A stretch of DNA of 47,363 nucleotides. It comes from Candidatus Nomurabacteria bacterium GW2011_GWB1_43_19 (lineage in GTDB: Bacteria; Patescibacteriota; Minisyncoccia; Phycocordibacterales; UBA9973). Below, piece after piece: positions 15,536-26,200 of this stretch. Numbering within the stretch: the stretch's first letter is position 1; each line of letters starts with the position of its first letter. The notes under the pieces were generated by a model that saw only the letters and a program-made list of their open reading frames with translations, was not told the origin of the DNA and made no database searches. The DNA lies in contig LCGB01000004.1 of NCBI GenBank assembly GCA_000999465.1, positions 11,441-58,803 of the forward strand. Direction: 5' to 3'. Both the position numbers and the translations under genes were made by a program.

Positions 15536-16804
15536 TTAAAATTTTAATATCTTTAAGAATTTGGCCCTGTTGTGAAAAGGCCCGATGAGCGCCAGATTCA
15601 AATTTTTATCCGTAAAAATTTTCCTAACGAGAGTCTGTATTTCCAGGGCGGTAACAGCGCGTATTTCTCCGGCTTTTTCTTCCGCATTTTTTATTTCGCG
15701 TTTCAAAAGTTCCTGTCCTCCGTAAAAATGCGCAATATCATCGGTTGATTCAAGCGTCAGTTTCATATTGCCTATCAGACACTCTTTCACTTTATTCATT
15801 TCTTCTTCGCCGATTTTTTCATCCTTTAATCTGTTGCATTCATAGAGGACCGCCTTGAGAACTTCACTGATTCTTCTGTTGTCCACGCCGGCGGAAATTT
15901 GGAAGAATCCATGGTCAGTGTAGGCATCATTATAGGCGCGGACATAATATCCGACACCCATCTCTTCGCGTAGCTTTTGGAAAAGGCGCGAACTCATTCC
16001 TCCGCCTAATATTCCTCCGAGCACCGAGAACGCGGAATTTTTTTTACTAAGGAGTCCACAGGTACGCATCGCGAAGACAAAGTGCGTCTGGTCGGTTTTT
16101 TTGAAAGACACCAGCACTTTCGGTCTTCTTTGTTTTTCCTTTACTTTCAGTTTGTCTGTTTTTCTGCCCCGTTTTACATTTTTGAAAATTTTATTCACTT
16201 CGCTCATTACTTTTTTCGGTGTAACATTCCCCGCCACCACTAAGACGGTGGCTCCCGGCAAATAATGCTCCTTCTTATAGTCGACGAAATCATCTCGCTT
16301 CATATTTAAAATATTTTTCTTTTCTCCGGCAACATTCCACCCCGCCGGAGTGTCTCCATACAGCAATTTCATTATTAAATCCTGCACACGTCGGCTTGGC
16401 ATATCTTCATACATGTTTATCTCTTCTATAATCACACCCTTTTCTTTTTGTATTTCAATGTCCGGAAAAGTAGAGTTCAGATAAATATCAGAAATAATAT
16501 CCAGAATTTGGCTGAAATGCTTAGCATCCGATTTGGCATAGTATCCGGTATATTCTTGGGCCGTAAAAGCATTATACTGGCTTCCAAGCGCGTCCAATTC
16601 TTTTGAAATATCAATCGCTTTAGGCCTTTTGACTGTGCCCTTGAAACACATATGCTCCAAAAAGTGTGAAATGCCGTTCACTTTTTTCTTTTCGTATTTA
16701 CTGCCGGCTTCCACCAGAACCAGAACTGTCGCCGTCGGATTGTCTTTCATCGGGATGGTGACAATCCGCAGTCCGTTTTTTAACACTTTTTTATAAAATT
16801 TCAT
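15536..16804 (-). CDS. M16-family zinc peptidase (pitrilysin/insulinase-like)
   Basis: HFLEHMCFKGT (HxxEH) and downstream E-containing segment; C-terminal M16_C features. Confidence 0.95.
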   Translation of the reverse strand: MKFYKKVLKNGLRIVTIPMKDNPTATVLVLVEAGSKYEKKKVNGISHFLEHMCFKGTVKRPKAIDISKELDALGSQYNAFTAQEYTGYYAKSDAKHFSQILDIISDIYLNSTFPDIEIQKEKGVIIEEINMYEDMPSRRVQDLIMKLLYGDTPAGWNVAGEKKNILNMKRDDFVDYKKEHYLPGATVLVVAGNVTPKKVMSEVNKIFKNVKRGRKTDKLKVKEKQRRPKVLVSFKKTDQTHFVFAMRTCGLLSKKNSAFSVLGGILGGGMSSRLFQKLREEMGVGYYVRAYNDAYTDHGFFQISAGVDNRRISEVLKAVLYECNRLKDEKIGEEEMNKVKECLIGNMKLTLESTDDIAHFYGGQELLKREIKNAEEKAGEIRAVTALEIQTLVRKIFTDKNLNLALIGPFHNRAKFLKILKF

Positions 16805-18016
16805 TTAGATTCTGTCTTTGATGTAATTTTTTAAATCCTCTACTTTTACCCGTTCCTGTTCTCCGCTGTCGCGGTCACGGACGGTCACCGTGTTATCCGT
16901 AAGCGTATCAAAATCAACCACGATGCAAAATGGCGTTCCGATTTCGTCCTGACGGCGGTAGCGTTTGCCGATGTTGCCGTTATCGTCCCAAGCCACGCGG
17001 CCGAATTTTTCCTTTAAGGGTGCATATACTTTCGTATTGGCATATTCCACCAGCTCCGGTTTATTTTTTAGGAGCGGCGAAACGGCGCAGATGACTGGCG
17101 CGATGTTCGGTTTAAATTTCAAGTAGACACGTGTTTCTCCACCTTTTTTGTCCTCGGTATAAACGGAAAGGAGGAGCGAGAGCACGGCTCGATCAACTCC
17201 CATAGACGGCTCGACGACATGCGGCACCATTTTTTCTCCCTCTTCTTCGTCAATATATTCAAGGTTGTGGATATTTAAGTCAAAATCGGTCCGGTAAGCC
17301 AATCCGAAAAGCTCCTTGCGTCCGAAAGGAAAATCAAACTCAAAATCAATCGTCCTCTTTGAGTAATGCGCCCGTTCGGCGTCGGGAACTTCAAGTTCAT
17401 GCACTTTATTCATGTCTAAACCAATTTCTTCCATCCAATCCAGCATCTCGTCTTTCCAATATTCAAAATATTTTTCCCAGTCAGCCGGACGGATAAAATA
17501 TTCTATTTCCATCTGTTCAAATTCGCGTTGGCGGAAAATAAAATCACGGGGGGCTATTTCGTTTCTGAATGCCTTGCCGATTTGCGCCATGCCGAAAGGT
17601 AGTTTGGGATGGAAAGCGTCCACTATATTTTTGAAATTCACGAACATTCCCTGAGCTGTTTCCGGCCGAAGATATACGGTTGCGGCTTCTTCCCCCGCAC
17701 CTATTTCCGTCTTAAACATGACATTAAATTGCTTCCCGTCTTCCATCGAATCGGAAAATCCAGCCACGTGTCCCGAAGCTTCCCATACTCTGGCATTCAT
17801 TAGAATAGCCGCATCTATGCCATACATGTCCTTTCGCCCGTCTACAAATTTTTTCCACCAATATTGCCTAACGTTGTTTTTGAGCGCTAAACCATGGTGC
17901 CCCCAGTCATAAGTACCGGACAGCCCGCCGTATATCTCCGAACCCTGAAAAACAAACCCGCGCCTCTTGCAGAGCGAGACAATTTTTTCCATTAGGTCTT
18001 TGTTTTTTTCTTTCAT
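16805..18016 (-). CDS. glyS: Glycyl-tRNA synthetase (alpha2 type), shortened
   Basis: RRGFVFQGSEIYGGLSGTYDWGHHG, VWEASGHVAGFSD, YLRPETAQGMFVNFKN, EIAPRDFIFRQREFEQMEIEYF, class II motif 3 EPSMGVDRAVLSLL. Confidence 0.95.
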   Translation of the reverse strand: MKEKNKDLMEKIVSLCKRRGFVFQGSEIYGGLSGTYDWGHHGLALKNNVRQYWWKKFVDGRKDMYGIDAAILMNARVWEASGHVAGFSDSMEDGKQFNVMFKTEIGAGEEAATVYLRPETAQGMFVNFKNIVDAFHPKLPFGMAQIGKAFRNEIAPRDFIFRQREFEQMEIEYFIRPADWEKYFEYWKDEMLDWMEEIGLDMNKVHELEVPDAERAHYSKRTIDFEFDFPFGRKELFGLAYRTDFDLNIHNLEYIDEEEGEKMVPHVVEPSMGVDRAVLSLLLSVYTEDKKGGETRVYLKFKPNIAPVICAVSPLLKNKPELVEYANTKVYAPLKEKFGRVAWDDNGNIGKRYRRQDEIGTPFCIVVDFDTLTDNTVTVRDRDSGEQERVKVEDLKNYIKDRI

Positions 18017-18033
18017 GATTTTATTTTATAAAC

Positions 18034-19965
18034 TTATTCAACCACAACAGCCCCATTTCCGGGAAAAGCGGCATCATTATTAAGATTCGTATTGAGGCTC
18101 GCTTTACTTACTCGCACTTCCACATTAGCAAAATCATCGTGTCCAGTCAAAATCGCGCCATTTATGATAACGGGAGTCGTACCGACTTGGGAAAGTGAAG
18201 GAGTGAAAGAAAGCTGGAAGGCAACTTCTTTTTTTGCTCCTGTAATGCCCGCGCCGCGCGGAATTCTGTCCGCGTTCCAAATTATTTCTTTTGTGGAAGA
18301 ATTATAGGTCAAATTTTCACTTGCCGGCAAAAACGGCCCCATAAAAGTTATCCACGGGGGGAGAGTAGAGCGTATTTCCGTTTTAGAAATGCTGTTGGCG
18401 GTATTGGAAAGAGTCCAGACGACGGTGTAAGTCGTGGCTTGTTCCGCTTTCGGAGGGATGGAACCGGTATTGCCAAAGGGTCCGGAATAGTAAAGCGTCT
18501 TAGTGGAGAATCCGACATCGGAAATAACACGAATGATTGCCGAGGAAGAATTATTCAGTTCGTTGGCAACAGAACCTTCAATGGCTTGCGAGCCGGTAAT
18601 ATTTACTTCTATGTTGATAGAAGGATTGACAATAATATCCCCGGAAACTCCGAACAATGGAAGCGGAGAAACGGAAAAAGTGACAGAGCCGGAGTCGCCA
18701 GGATTCACTTCTTTCAATCGATTCCTGTAATTTTTATCCCAGGTCACTATATCTTTGGATGAATCATAAAAACCCTCCGGTGTTCTCACTGTTTTGCGGT
18801 CAAAAGCGTTTCCGGTAATCTTCGCTTCTATTTTCAAATCATTTACCTTGGTATCTAAATTATTCGTGTAGCGAATTTCCGCATTGATCGGGGTTTTGGC
18901 GTCTGTCGCGTATTCTCTTCCTGACGCGCCGTTTACAGAAAGAGTCACCTCAATGAAAGCTTTTTTAACGGTAAGAATATGGCTGATTGAATTAAAAACA
19001 ACTCCGATGACGGATTTGTCCGTGCCGGACTGTGAACCGCTTGATATGTTGAATGTTTTTTCTTCCCCGTCAAAAACATCCAACATTTTGCCGGATATGG
19101 AAATATTACGCTCTGTGCCGGGAGCAAAATCTCCCAAATCCCAAATATTATTGCCGAAGGAGGGCGCCGGCGCAGAACTCACAAAAACGAAACCGGTCGG
19201 ATAATCGGCTCTTACGAGTATTTTTTGGGAAGGCCTGGTGGCATTGAGCGTAGCTTTTATCTTTAGGGCAATGTCTTGATTCGGACTTATGGTAAGAGGA
19301 GCCTCCACGACAAGATTTATCGGTGTAGAATTAATGTTAACTTCATAAAATTTCTCTTTTATAAAAATAGCGTTAGACCCCGCCACCCGATACTCAAGAG
19401 TTATTTTTATCGGGCGACTGCTTCCTTGTTCGCCAAAAAGCACTATTTTTAAATTTTCATTACGGACGGCTCCGGACGGAATTGTCCCAAGCGATACACG
19501 AAGACGCTCGGTTTCGGAAGACAGATCCCCTCTGGAACCTTTCGGATATTCCAAAACAAGATCAACCAGATCAAGCGGGGAATTATTTCTGTTGGTAATT
19601 CCAATAATCAGTGGCAGTTCTTCTCCACCGGCCGTAAAATTATTTCCGAGAATAGAAATATCAATATTGTTGTTGGAAACGGTGTTGCCTCCGGCAAAAA
19701 AAACATAAGATGCGTACAAACTTGTTAAAAGAAAAAAAACCAAGGAAAAAATAAAAAACTTGCGAAATACGGAAGTTTTCATAAAAAAGTTTTCTTTAAT
19801 ATTGCTTTCGGTTTTTTCCCTGGTTTTCCAGGAGTCCAGGACTTCTTTTTTGGTTAAATGGGAAAAACTGTCCCGGTGCTCTATTTTGGTTTGGTAATTC
19901 TTGCTAAAAAGCTTGCTTTTCAGTTCTTCCACCCTGTTAAGTTTGTTTCTATCGCCTAGTAACAT
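18034..19965 (-). CDS. Membrane-anchored large extracytoplasmic protein (DUF11-like repeats)
   Basis: Cytosolic N-terminus, one TM (FFIFSLVFFLLTSLYASYVFF), then repeated beta-sandwich-like segments. Confidence 0.8.
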   Translation of the reverse strand: MLLGDRNKLNRVEELKSKLFSKNYQTKIEHRDSFSHLTKKEVLDSWKTREKTESNIKENFFMKTSVFRKFFIFSLVFFLLTSLYASYVFFAGGNTVSNNNIDISILGNNFTAGGEELPLIIGITNRNNSPLDLVDLVLEYPKGSRGDLSSETERLRVSLGTIPSGAVRNENLKIVLFGEQGSSRPIKITLEYRVAGSNAIFIKEKFYEVNINSTPINLVVEAPLTISPNQDIALKIKATLNATRPSQKILVRADYPTGFVFVSSAPAPSFGNNIWDLGDFAPGTERNISISGKMLDVFDGEEKTFNISSGSQSGTDKSVIGVVFNSISHILTVKKAFIEVTLSVNGASGREYATDAKTPINAEIRYTNNLDTKVNDLKIEAKITGNAFDRKTVRTPEGFYDSSKDIVTWDKNYRNRLKEVNPGDSGSVTFSVSPLPLFGVSGDIIVNPSINIEVNITGSQAIEGSVANELNNSSSAIIRVISDVGFSTKTLYYSGPFGNTGSIPPKAEQATTYTVVWTLSNTANSISKTEIRSTLPPWITFMGPFLPASENLTYNSSTKEIIWNADRIPRGAGITGAKKEVAFQLSFTPSLSQVGTTPVIINGAILTGHDDFANVEVRVSKASLNTNLNNDAAFPGNGAVVVE

Positions 19966-20018
19966 ATATGAGATTGTAGCACTTCGGACGAAATTTTGAA
20001 AATTTTCCGAAAGATATT

Positions 20019-20600
20019 CTATAGATGCGTCTCTTTTAAAGCTTTGTTTATCTGGCGCAGAACTTCTTTTCTTGACTTAGATGCTTTAAAAATCAAATTC
20101 GGCTCAAACGGAGATTTAACGAGACTTTGCAGCATTTCATTGCCACCGATGTATCCCAAGTTATTGAGTATGCGCAAAACAATAACCGCTTCAATGTTCC
20201 GCAAATCCTCTTCCTTCTGTGCTGTTTCCAGAACCGACAGACCGTTTATCAAGTCAATAAATAAAGTTTCGTTCGGTTCAATACCGGCCAGGAGCCTTTT
20301 TAACAGATTCGCGATATTAGAAACAACCGCAAAAGTTTCCGGATTCTTGGAAAGTCGTTCCAATATGTTCCCTTTAGACGCACTCGTTACTCTCCAGAAA
20401 TCCTTACCCTGCACCAGGTCAATTTTCACACAGGCAAAGTCCTGCAAAATAAAGCGTAGCTTTGAAGACATTTTGCGCACGCCTTGGGCGGAAGCGTAGA
20501 CCATCCCCAGGTTGCGGGTAAAAATGGAATAATACCTTCCGGATTCCCCGAAATTCTTGCTGCCTAATATTATTCCTTCGGTGTGGTAAATGTGATGCAT
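20019..20600 (-). CDS. recO: DNA repair protein RecO
   Basis: HHIYHTEGIILGSKNFGESGRYYSIFTRNLGMVYASAQGVRK... (RecO N-terminal OB pattern). Confidence 0.85.
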   Translation of the reverse strand: MHHIYHTEGIILGSKNFGESGRYYSIFTRNLGMVYASAQGVRKMSSKLRFILQDFACVKIDLVQGKDFWRVTSASKGNILERLSKNPETFAVVSNIANLLKRLLAGIEPNETLFIDLINGLSVLETAQKEEDLRNIEAVIVLRILNNLGYIGGNEMLQSLVKSPFEPNLIFKASKSRKEVLRQINKALKETHL

Positions 20601-20606
20601 ATAGAA

Positions 20607-21167
20607 TTATCCCTTTAGGCCCTTCAGAACTTCGAGTAGCGCTTGGTGTTGCGGAGTAAGCTCTTTTTTGACTATATCCAGGCTAATAGCATTCCATTTT
20701 TTCTCCAACTTGTTTTTGAGTAATTTTATCAAATCCCCAAAAGGCATTTCCCTGGTGTATCTTGTGGTAATGATAAACCCTTCAATAGAAATAAATTTGT
20801 AACAGTCAGCATTGCAACAAATTTCTGATTCCGTGGAATAAAATTTTTCAACTCCGTGGTGCTCCAGCACACAATGACGAATGTTTTCTTTCTCTTCTTC
20901 GGATAATGATGATTTCTCTAGCAACTCATTTGTTTTTTCAAGACCCATTTGGACATGCTCTTTTTGGCGATTTTCATTGACCGCCTGTCCCACCATACAG
21001 TCCATCAATAATGTTCCGGCTTCCACAATATCAATGTTTGCGCCCAATTTTTTTGCGAGTTTCTTGCCTATTTCTGTGGTGAAATCTACCTGCATCCGTG
21101 CAGGTATCTTTGTTTTTTCTATTTCACCGTACGCTAACTTTCGTACCTCTTTTAGAAAATCTTCCAT
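20607..21167 (-). CDS. HD-domain protein
   Basis: Helical protein with VEAGTLLMDCMVGQAV and IRHCVLEHHGV, compatible with an HD-superfamily phosphohydrolase (divergent). Confidence 0.55.
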   Translation of the reverse strand: MEDFLKEVRKLAYGEIEKTKIPARMQVDFTTEIGKKLAKKLGANIDIVEAGTLLMDCMVGQAVNENRQKEHVQMGLEKTNELLEKSSLSEEEKENIRHCVLEHHGVEKFYSTESEICCNADCYKFISIEGFIITTRYTREMPFGDLIKLLKNKLEKKWNAISLDIVKKELTPQHQALLEVLKGLKG

Positions 21168-21251
21168 ACTTTTATTTTATCATGGTTCTAAAAAATCACC
21201 ATGATTCCGAACTAATCAATTAAATCCCAAATTATATAAATAAAATAATGA

Positions 21252-21285
21252 TAGTATAATGATAGCGACCGCTATTATTATACTA
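21252..21285. repeat. Palindromic repeat 3' of Cas2-like gene 1
   Basis: TAGTATAATGATAGCG-AC-CGCTATTATTATACTA (16-bp stem with one G-T). Confidence 0.9.
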
Positions 21286-21330
21286 GTTTCTATGCTATAA
21301 ACTAAAACTATAAATACTATAAATGAAAAA

Positions 21331-21894
21331 TTATAAGCGGAAAGCTCTTTCTAAGATTTCCCTGTTTGTTATATCCTTGGCGAGAACAAAATGAACATAT
21401 TTGCCCACCTTCCAATAATTTGCCACGAAATCGATTTCTTCTTGACATGGATACGGGTAAACCCACACACTATCATTTAGTTTTATACACCCAAGTTCCT
21501 TTAGTTTTTCCCGCAAAGAATCACGGGCTGACTTTTTCTTTTCGGGAATATCAAAAATAATCATGCGAAAATTTCTGTCCCATATTCGTGGTTTTTTTAT
21601 TTCTAGTTTTTCATAATTAAATCGCAGAAAAATATTTTTACCGCTCTCAGTCAGGACAATCTTGGTACAACCATCACTTTGTTCTTCAAATTCAACTAAT
21701 TTCTGTTTTCTAAGTTTTAAGAAATAATAAGAAATATTTTTTGGCTTTTCGTTTAAATGGAAAATTTCTTTGACAAGTAGTTTGGTCATTTTATAGCTTG
21801 TTCGTCGGTTGGAAAGAGCAACTGTGATGCCGATCCCCATGCCCAGGGCGCGAATTATTTTTCCGCTATTGGATTCTTTATCAATTATTCTCAT
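21331..21894 (-). CDS. Stand-alone Cas2/PaaX-like protein (N-terminal wHTH + Cas2-like domain), gene 1
   Basis: KPRIWDRNFRMIIFDIPEKKKSARDSLREKLKELGCIKLNDSVWVYPYPCQEEIDFVANYWKVGKYVHFVLA, matching the PaaX_M/Cas2-like pattern. Confidence 0.85.
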   Translation of the reverse strand: MRIIDKESNSGKIIRALGMGIGITVALSNRRTSYKMTKLLVKEIFHLNEKPKNISYYFLKLRKQKLVEFEEQSDGCTKIVLTESGKNIFLRFNYEKLEIKKPRIWDRNFRMIIFDIPEKKKSARDSLREKLKELGCIKLNDSVWVYPYPCQEEIDFVANYWKVGKYVHFVLAKDITNREILERAFRL

Positions 21895-21903
21895 ACATTA
21901 TCA

Positions 21904-21945
21904 ATAATAACATAATGATAGCGGTCGCGTCTATTATATTATTAC
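21904..21945. repeat. Imperfect palindromic repeat 5' of Cas2-like gene 1
   Basis: ATAATAACATAATGATAGCGGTCGCGTCTATTATATTATTAC; shares TAATGATAGCGRYCGC..TATTAT with 21252-21285. Confidence 0.7.
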
Positions 21946-21962
21946 TTTTCTGTTGTGTTATG

Positions 21963-22604
21963 TTATTTTACAATGAAATTCCTTAACCCGACAACTATCG
22001 GCGCTACAGATTCATTGGTAATGTCTTCTGGCTTTATTTTACATTTGGCGAAAATCTGCTTTTCTATGTCTCTTAAAGCATTTTCAAACCGTTTACGTTC
22101 CGATGTCATACCTGAATGATGCGCGTATCGTTTGCTCAAATCTATAAATCGCTCCTCTAAGCTTACTATGTCAAAAGGACTTACTCTTTCATCGGCGTAG
22201 GCGACAATCTTTTTGGCAAAATCTTTATCCAGAACATTGCTGGGAGCGCCAAAAAAACTTATGGAATTAATCAATTCTAAAATTCGCCCGCCCATACCGA
22301 ACTCGAGCGCAATTTTATTATTAGCGTCATGGTCATTGTTACCGTATTTTTTAATATATTCGTCTTGAACTTTTTGCCAATATTTCATCCCCTCCGGTTC
22401 ATTTAATTCCGGGAAATAATCAAGTTTAAATTTCACTATATTCCCCATATCATGAAGTAGGCAGGCCGTGATAATTTCTTTTTTCGGCAGTGGTTCGGTA
22501 AAATTATCGCAAATCAAGGACGCAACAGCCGCCACGCGAAACATATGTTCCTGCAAACTAGGCATTATTTTATATTCTTTGTAAATTTCCGTAATTTTTT
22601 TCAT
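21963..22604 (-). CDS. HD-domain hydrolase
   Basis: LQEHMFRVAAVASLI...TACLLHDMGNIVKF (HD motif)...AYADERVSP. Confidence 0.85.
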   Translation of the reverse strand: MKKITEIYKEYKIMPSLQEHMFRVAAVASLICDNFTEPLPKKEIITACLLHDMGNIVKFKLDYFPELNEPEGMKYWQKVQDEYIKKYGNNDHDANNKIALEFGMGGRILELINSISFFGAPSNVLDKDFAKKIVAYADERVSPFDIVSLEERFIDLSKRYAHHSGMTSERKRFENALRDIEKQIFAKCKIKPEDITNESVAPIVVGLRNFIVK

Positions 22605-23212
22605 TTAAAAAATTCTTCTATTTTTTCTTCCAGTTCCTCCGGAATGTCCACAACGACAAAAGGATTTTCCTTAAGCAGATTCTTCTTTTCGTGAAGCCCC
22701 CAACTTACACCGATGGACTCTACGTTGCACTCTTTTGCCTCTTTGATATCCCCCAAGGTATCGGTAATGAATACGGATTCTTCCGGCGATAATTTATATT
22801 TTTTGAGAATTGTTTTAATTTTAAAAACTTTACTACGGTGAACATCCGCGCCCAATATATCGGTAAAATATTCGGATAAATTCTCTTTTGCCAAAAAATC
22901 TTTGATATATGAACTGTTGGTCGATGAAACAACCACAAGACGGTAATTTTTAACTAAAGACAAGATTAGGTTATGGAGCGCATCATGCATAGTTAGGGCA
23001 TTCAACCCTTTTTCATATTCGCCGTAAAAATCATCCGCCGGCAGGTGTTTGCCTTCTTTTACGGCTTTTTCATATCCTTCATGAAAGTTTCCATTTGAAT
23101 ATTCCTGGTAACTTTTCCAAGTTAAATCCTTGTTTTTTATTTTATGAATTTGATAAGAAAGCTCGTTTGTATTTACCAGCACTCCGTCAAAATCAAAAAT
23201 CACCAATTTCAT
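22601..23212 (-). CDS. HAD-superfamily hydrolase (phosphoglycolate phosphatase-like)
   Basis: VIFDFDGVLVNTNE, VVVSSTNS, FITDTLGDIKEAK. Confidence 0.9.
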   Translation of the reverse strand: MKLVIFDFDGVLVNTNELSYQIHKIKNKDLTWKSYQEYSNGNFHEGYEKAVKEGKHLPADDFYGEYEKGLNALTMHDALHNLILSLVKNYRLVVVSSTNSSYIKDFLAKENLSEYFTDILGADVHRSKVFKIKTILKKYKLSPEESVFITDTLGDIKEAKECNVESIGVSWGLHEKKNLLKENPFVVVDIPEELEEKIEEFFK

Positions 23213-23214
23213 AA

Positions 23215-26200
23215 TTATTTTTCAATTTTAACTTTAAATTCCAATTCGTCTGCTCTTAAAATTTCCCCGTCATTTTTTTTGAATTTCACCCCGGAAGCAA
23301 GCACGGTCTTTTTTATGTCCGCTTCAAACTTGCAAACCAATTTCCTGCCCACATCGTCGGTATCAAACAGAAGCGTGACCACATCATTCGGCGTTAATCC
23401 CATTTTCTTCCTCATGTCTTGCAGCGCGCGCGCCAATTCCCGGTAATCGCCTTCCTCTTTTAATTCCGGGGTTATGTCTGCGTCAAGATTTACTTTATTA
23501 ATACCTATTTTTATTTTTAAAATATAAACGATATTTTTAATATTTAATTCGTCTTTTATTATCTCAATATACTCGTCGGACAATCTCTCTGCTATGATTT
23601 CTAAGCGATTTAACGGCTGGCGAACCCTTATCCCGGCTTTCTGGCGCGCCTCCAGGCCGAGAGTTACGATATTTCTGACTGTTTTCATTTTCTCTAAAAC
23701 TTTCGGTCTAAGAAACGAAAAAAGTTTAAACGGCTTGGTTGGCCAACTTGCCAAATGCACGCTCTTAACATCATTCTCATTTTTTAATTTCAGCCAAATG
23801 TCTTCTGCCGCAAAAGGCGTCAAGGGAGCCAAAATTTTGGCCAAACTTTTCAAAACAAAATAGATGGTTTGTTTCGTCTCTTTATCTCCCTCTTTTATCC
23901 GTTCCCGCGAACGGCGCAGGTACCAAGTAGAAAGGTCGTTGATAAAATCACGGATTGCTCTTGCCGGCTCAAGCAACTTGTAATTGTCCATATTCTTCGC
24001 GGTTAATTTTATCAATTCATCCAATCTGGCTAAAATCCAAATGTCCAAAATATTATCCGGTTTCGGCCTGCCGCCTTCTTCCAATGTTTTATCCCGGTAA
24101 AGTTCGTAAAAAGCAAGCACATTATAAAGCAGACCGAAAACTTGTTGATAAAGCAGGGCAACGGTTCTTTCGTCAAAATTTTTGGATTCCCCCGGCTGAT
24201 TAATCGAATACATCCAAAGGCGAAGCGTGTCCACGCCGTATTTATCTATCATTTTCCATGGGTCAACGACATTGCCAACAGATTTGGACATTTTTTTACC
24301 CTTGACGTCCAAAAGGTGTCCTAAGCAGATGACATTTTTATATGCTTTGCCGCGTCTCATCAGCACGCCGACTGCGTGCAAGGTATAAAACCATCCGCGT
24401 GTCTGATCAATCGCTTCCGAAATGTAGTCAGCCGGATAACCCGGCCCATTTACCCATTTTTTGTTTTCAAATGGATAATGATCTTGCGCAAAAGGCATAC
24501 AGCCGGAGTCAAACCAGACATCCATCACTTCTTTTGTACGCGTTAATTTTCCGCCGCATTTACATACCAGACTCACTTCATCAATATACGGCTTGTGCAG
24601 GTCAAGTTCGTAATTTTCATTATGCGGAAGGGGGATAAAATTCAGTGCTTTAACTTCGCCAGTATTTAACATTTGCCCTTCAGTAAAATTATTTATGGAC
24701 AAACCGGAGGTAATTTTTTGTAAAACCCAAATAGGATTTCCGTGCGAAATTATCAAGATATTTTTATTTTCATAAGTTTTTTCCACTTCATAAATAAAAT
24801 CACCTGTTCTTTTCCAAACCAACTTTATATCTGGCTCATTGCGTTCATGCAATCTATCTTCAATTATTACCTTTTCTTTTTTTAGTCCCAGTTCTTGTCT
24901 TACAATTTCAGCCGTTTCTTTGGTTCTTAAAAAAGGAGAGGAAAAGATAGCATCAATTTTTGCGCGTTTTAATTCTTTAGAGGCGATAATTATTTCTTCT
25001 CTCCCCTTGTCTGTCAAGTGATTGTCGGGGTCGCCTTTGGGGTCGTCCAAATGCTTGGCATTATCAATGGCTTCGCCGTGTCGCATCATAAAATATTGAT
25101 TGCCGGATTTCTTTGTTTTTTCTTTTATTTCTTCAATACTCCCCACTACTTCCGTCTTTTTGCAATCATCGCAAACCCACACCGGTAGCGGCGTTCCCCA
25201 ATACCGTTCGCGGGAAATTGCCCAGTCCTTTATCTCCCTGAGCCACTCGCCGAAGCGTCCATTCTTAATATACGACGGTTCCCAGTTTATTTTTTTATTT
25301 TCACTAATCATCTCTTTTTTAATCTTCGGATCGGACATTTTTATATACCAAGAATCGCGCGCGTAATAAATAAGGGCGGTCTTACAGCGCCAACAATGCG
25401 GATAGGCGTGCTCGTAATTTTCCTTTTTAAAAAAGAGGTTTTTGTCGGCCAGATATTTGATAATATCCACATCCAGAGTCGGCTTTCCGTTGTCGTCTTT
25501 TTCTTTTACGAATCTACTTCCCAAAAAACCGGTCCCTTTCATAAATTTGCCTTCGTAATTTACCAAATGATGTTTTGGTAAGCCGATTTTCGTTCCAAGT
25601 TCAAAGTCGTCTTGCCCATACATAACAGCCGTGTGAACCACTCCGGTGCCGTCGTCTGTGTTCACGAAATCCGCAAAATAAATTTTAAACATTTTATTTG
25701 TCGATCCTTTTTTATTTTTAAGCTGTTCTTTCAAATACGGAAAAAGTGGTTCATATTCCAAACCGACCAAGTCTGCCCCTTTTATTTCTTCCAGAATTTC
25801 ATAAGGTTCGGCAATTACGGAAAGCCGGTCTTTGGCTAAAATAAATATCTCATTCCCAATCTTTGTCCTTACATATGTAATGTCTTTCCCAACCGCCAAA
25901 GCAACATTACCCGGCAAGGTCCAGGGAGTCGTCGTCCAGGCGAGGACGTAAGTATTCTCTTGCCCTACAATTTTGAACTTTGCCGTAATGGACAAATCTT
26001 TCACATCTTCATAGCCCTGCGCCAGCTCGTGGGAAGAAAGCGCCGTTCCGCAGCGCGGACACCAGGGTACAACTTTATAATCTTTATAAAGAAGTTTTTG
26101 CTCGTTTATTTTTTTGACAATGTTCCAGGCGGATTCAATGTAGTTGTTGTGGTAGGTAACATAAGCATTCTCCTGGTCAGCCCAATATCCCATTCGGTTG

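Noticed and set aside
24955-25101. IleRS histidine-phosphatase insert as a separate overlapping gene
   Set aside because: It is in the same uninterrupted frame as both halves of IleRS with no start/stop boundaries; best read as a domain insertion.
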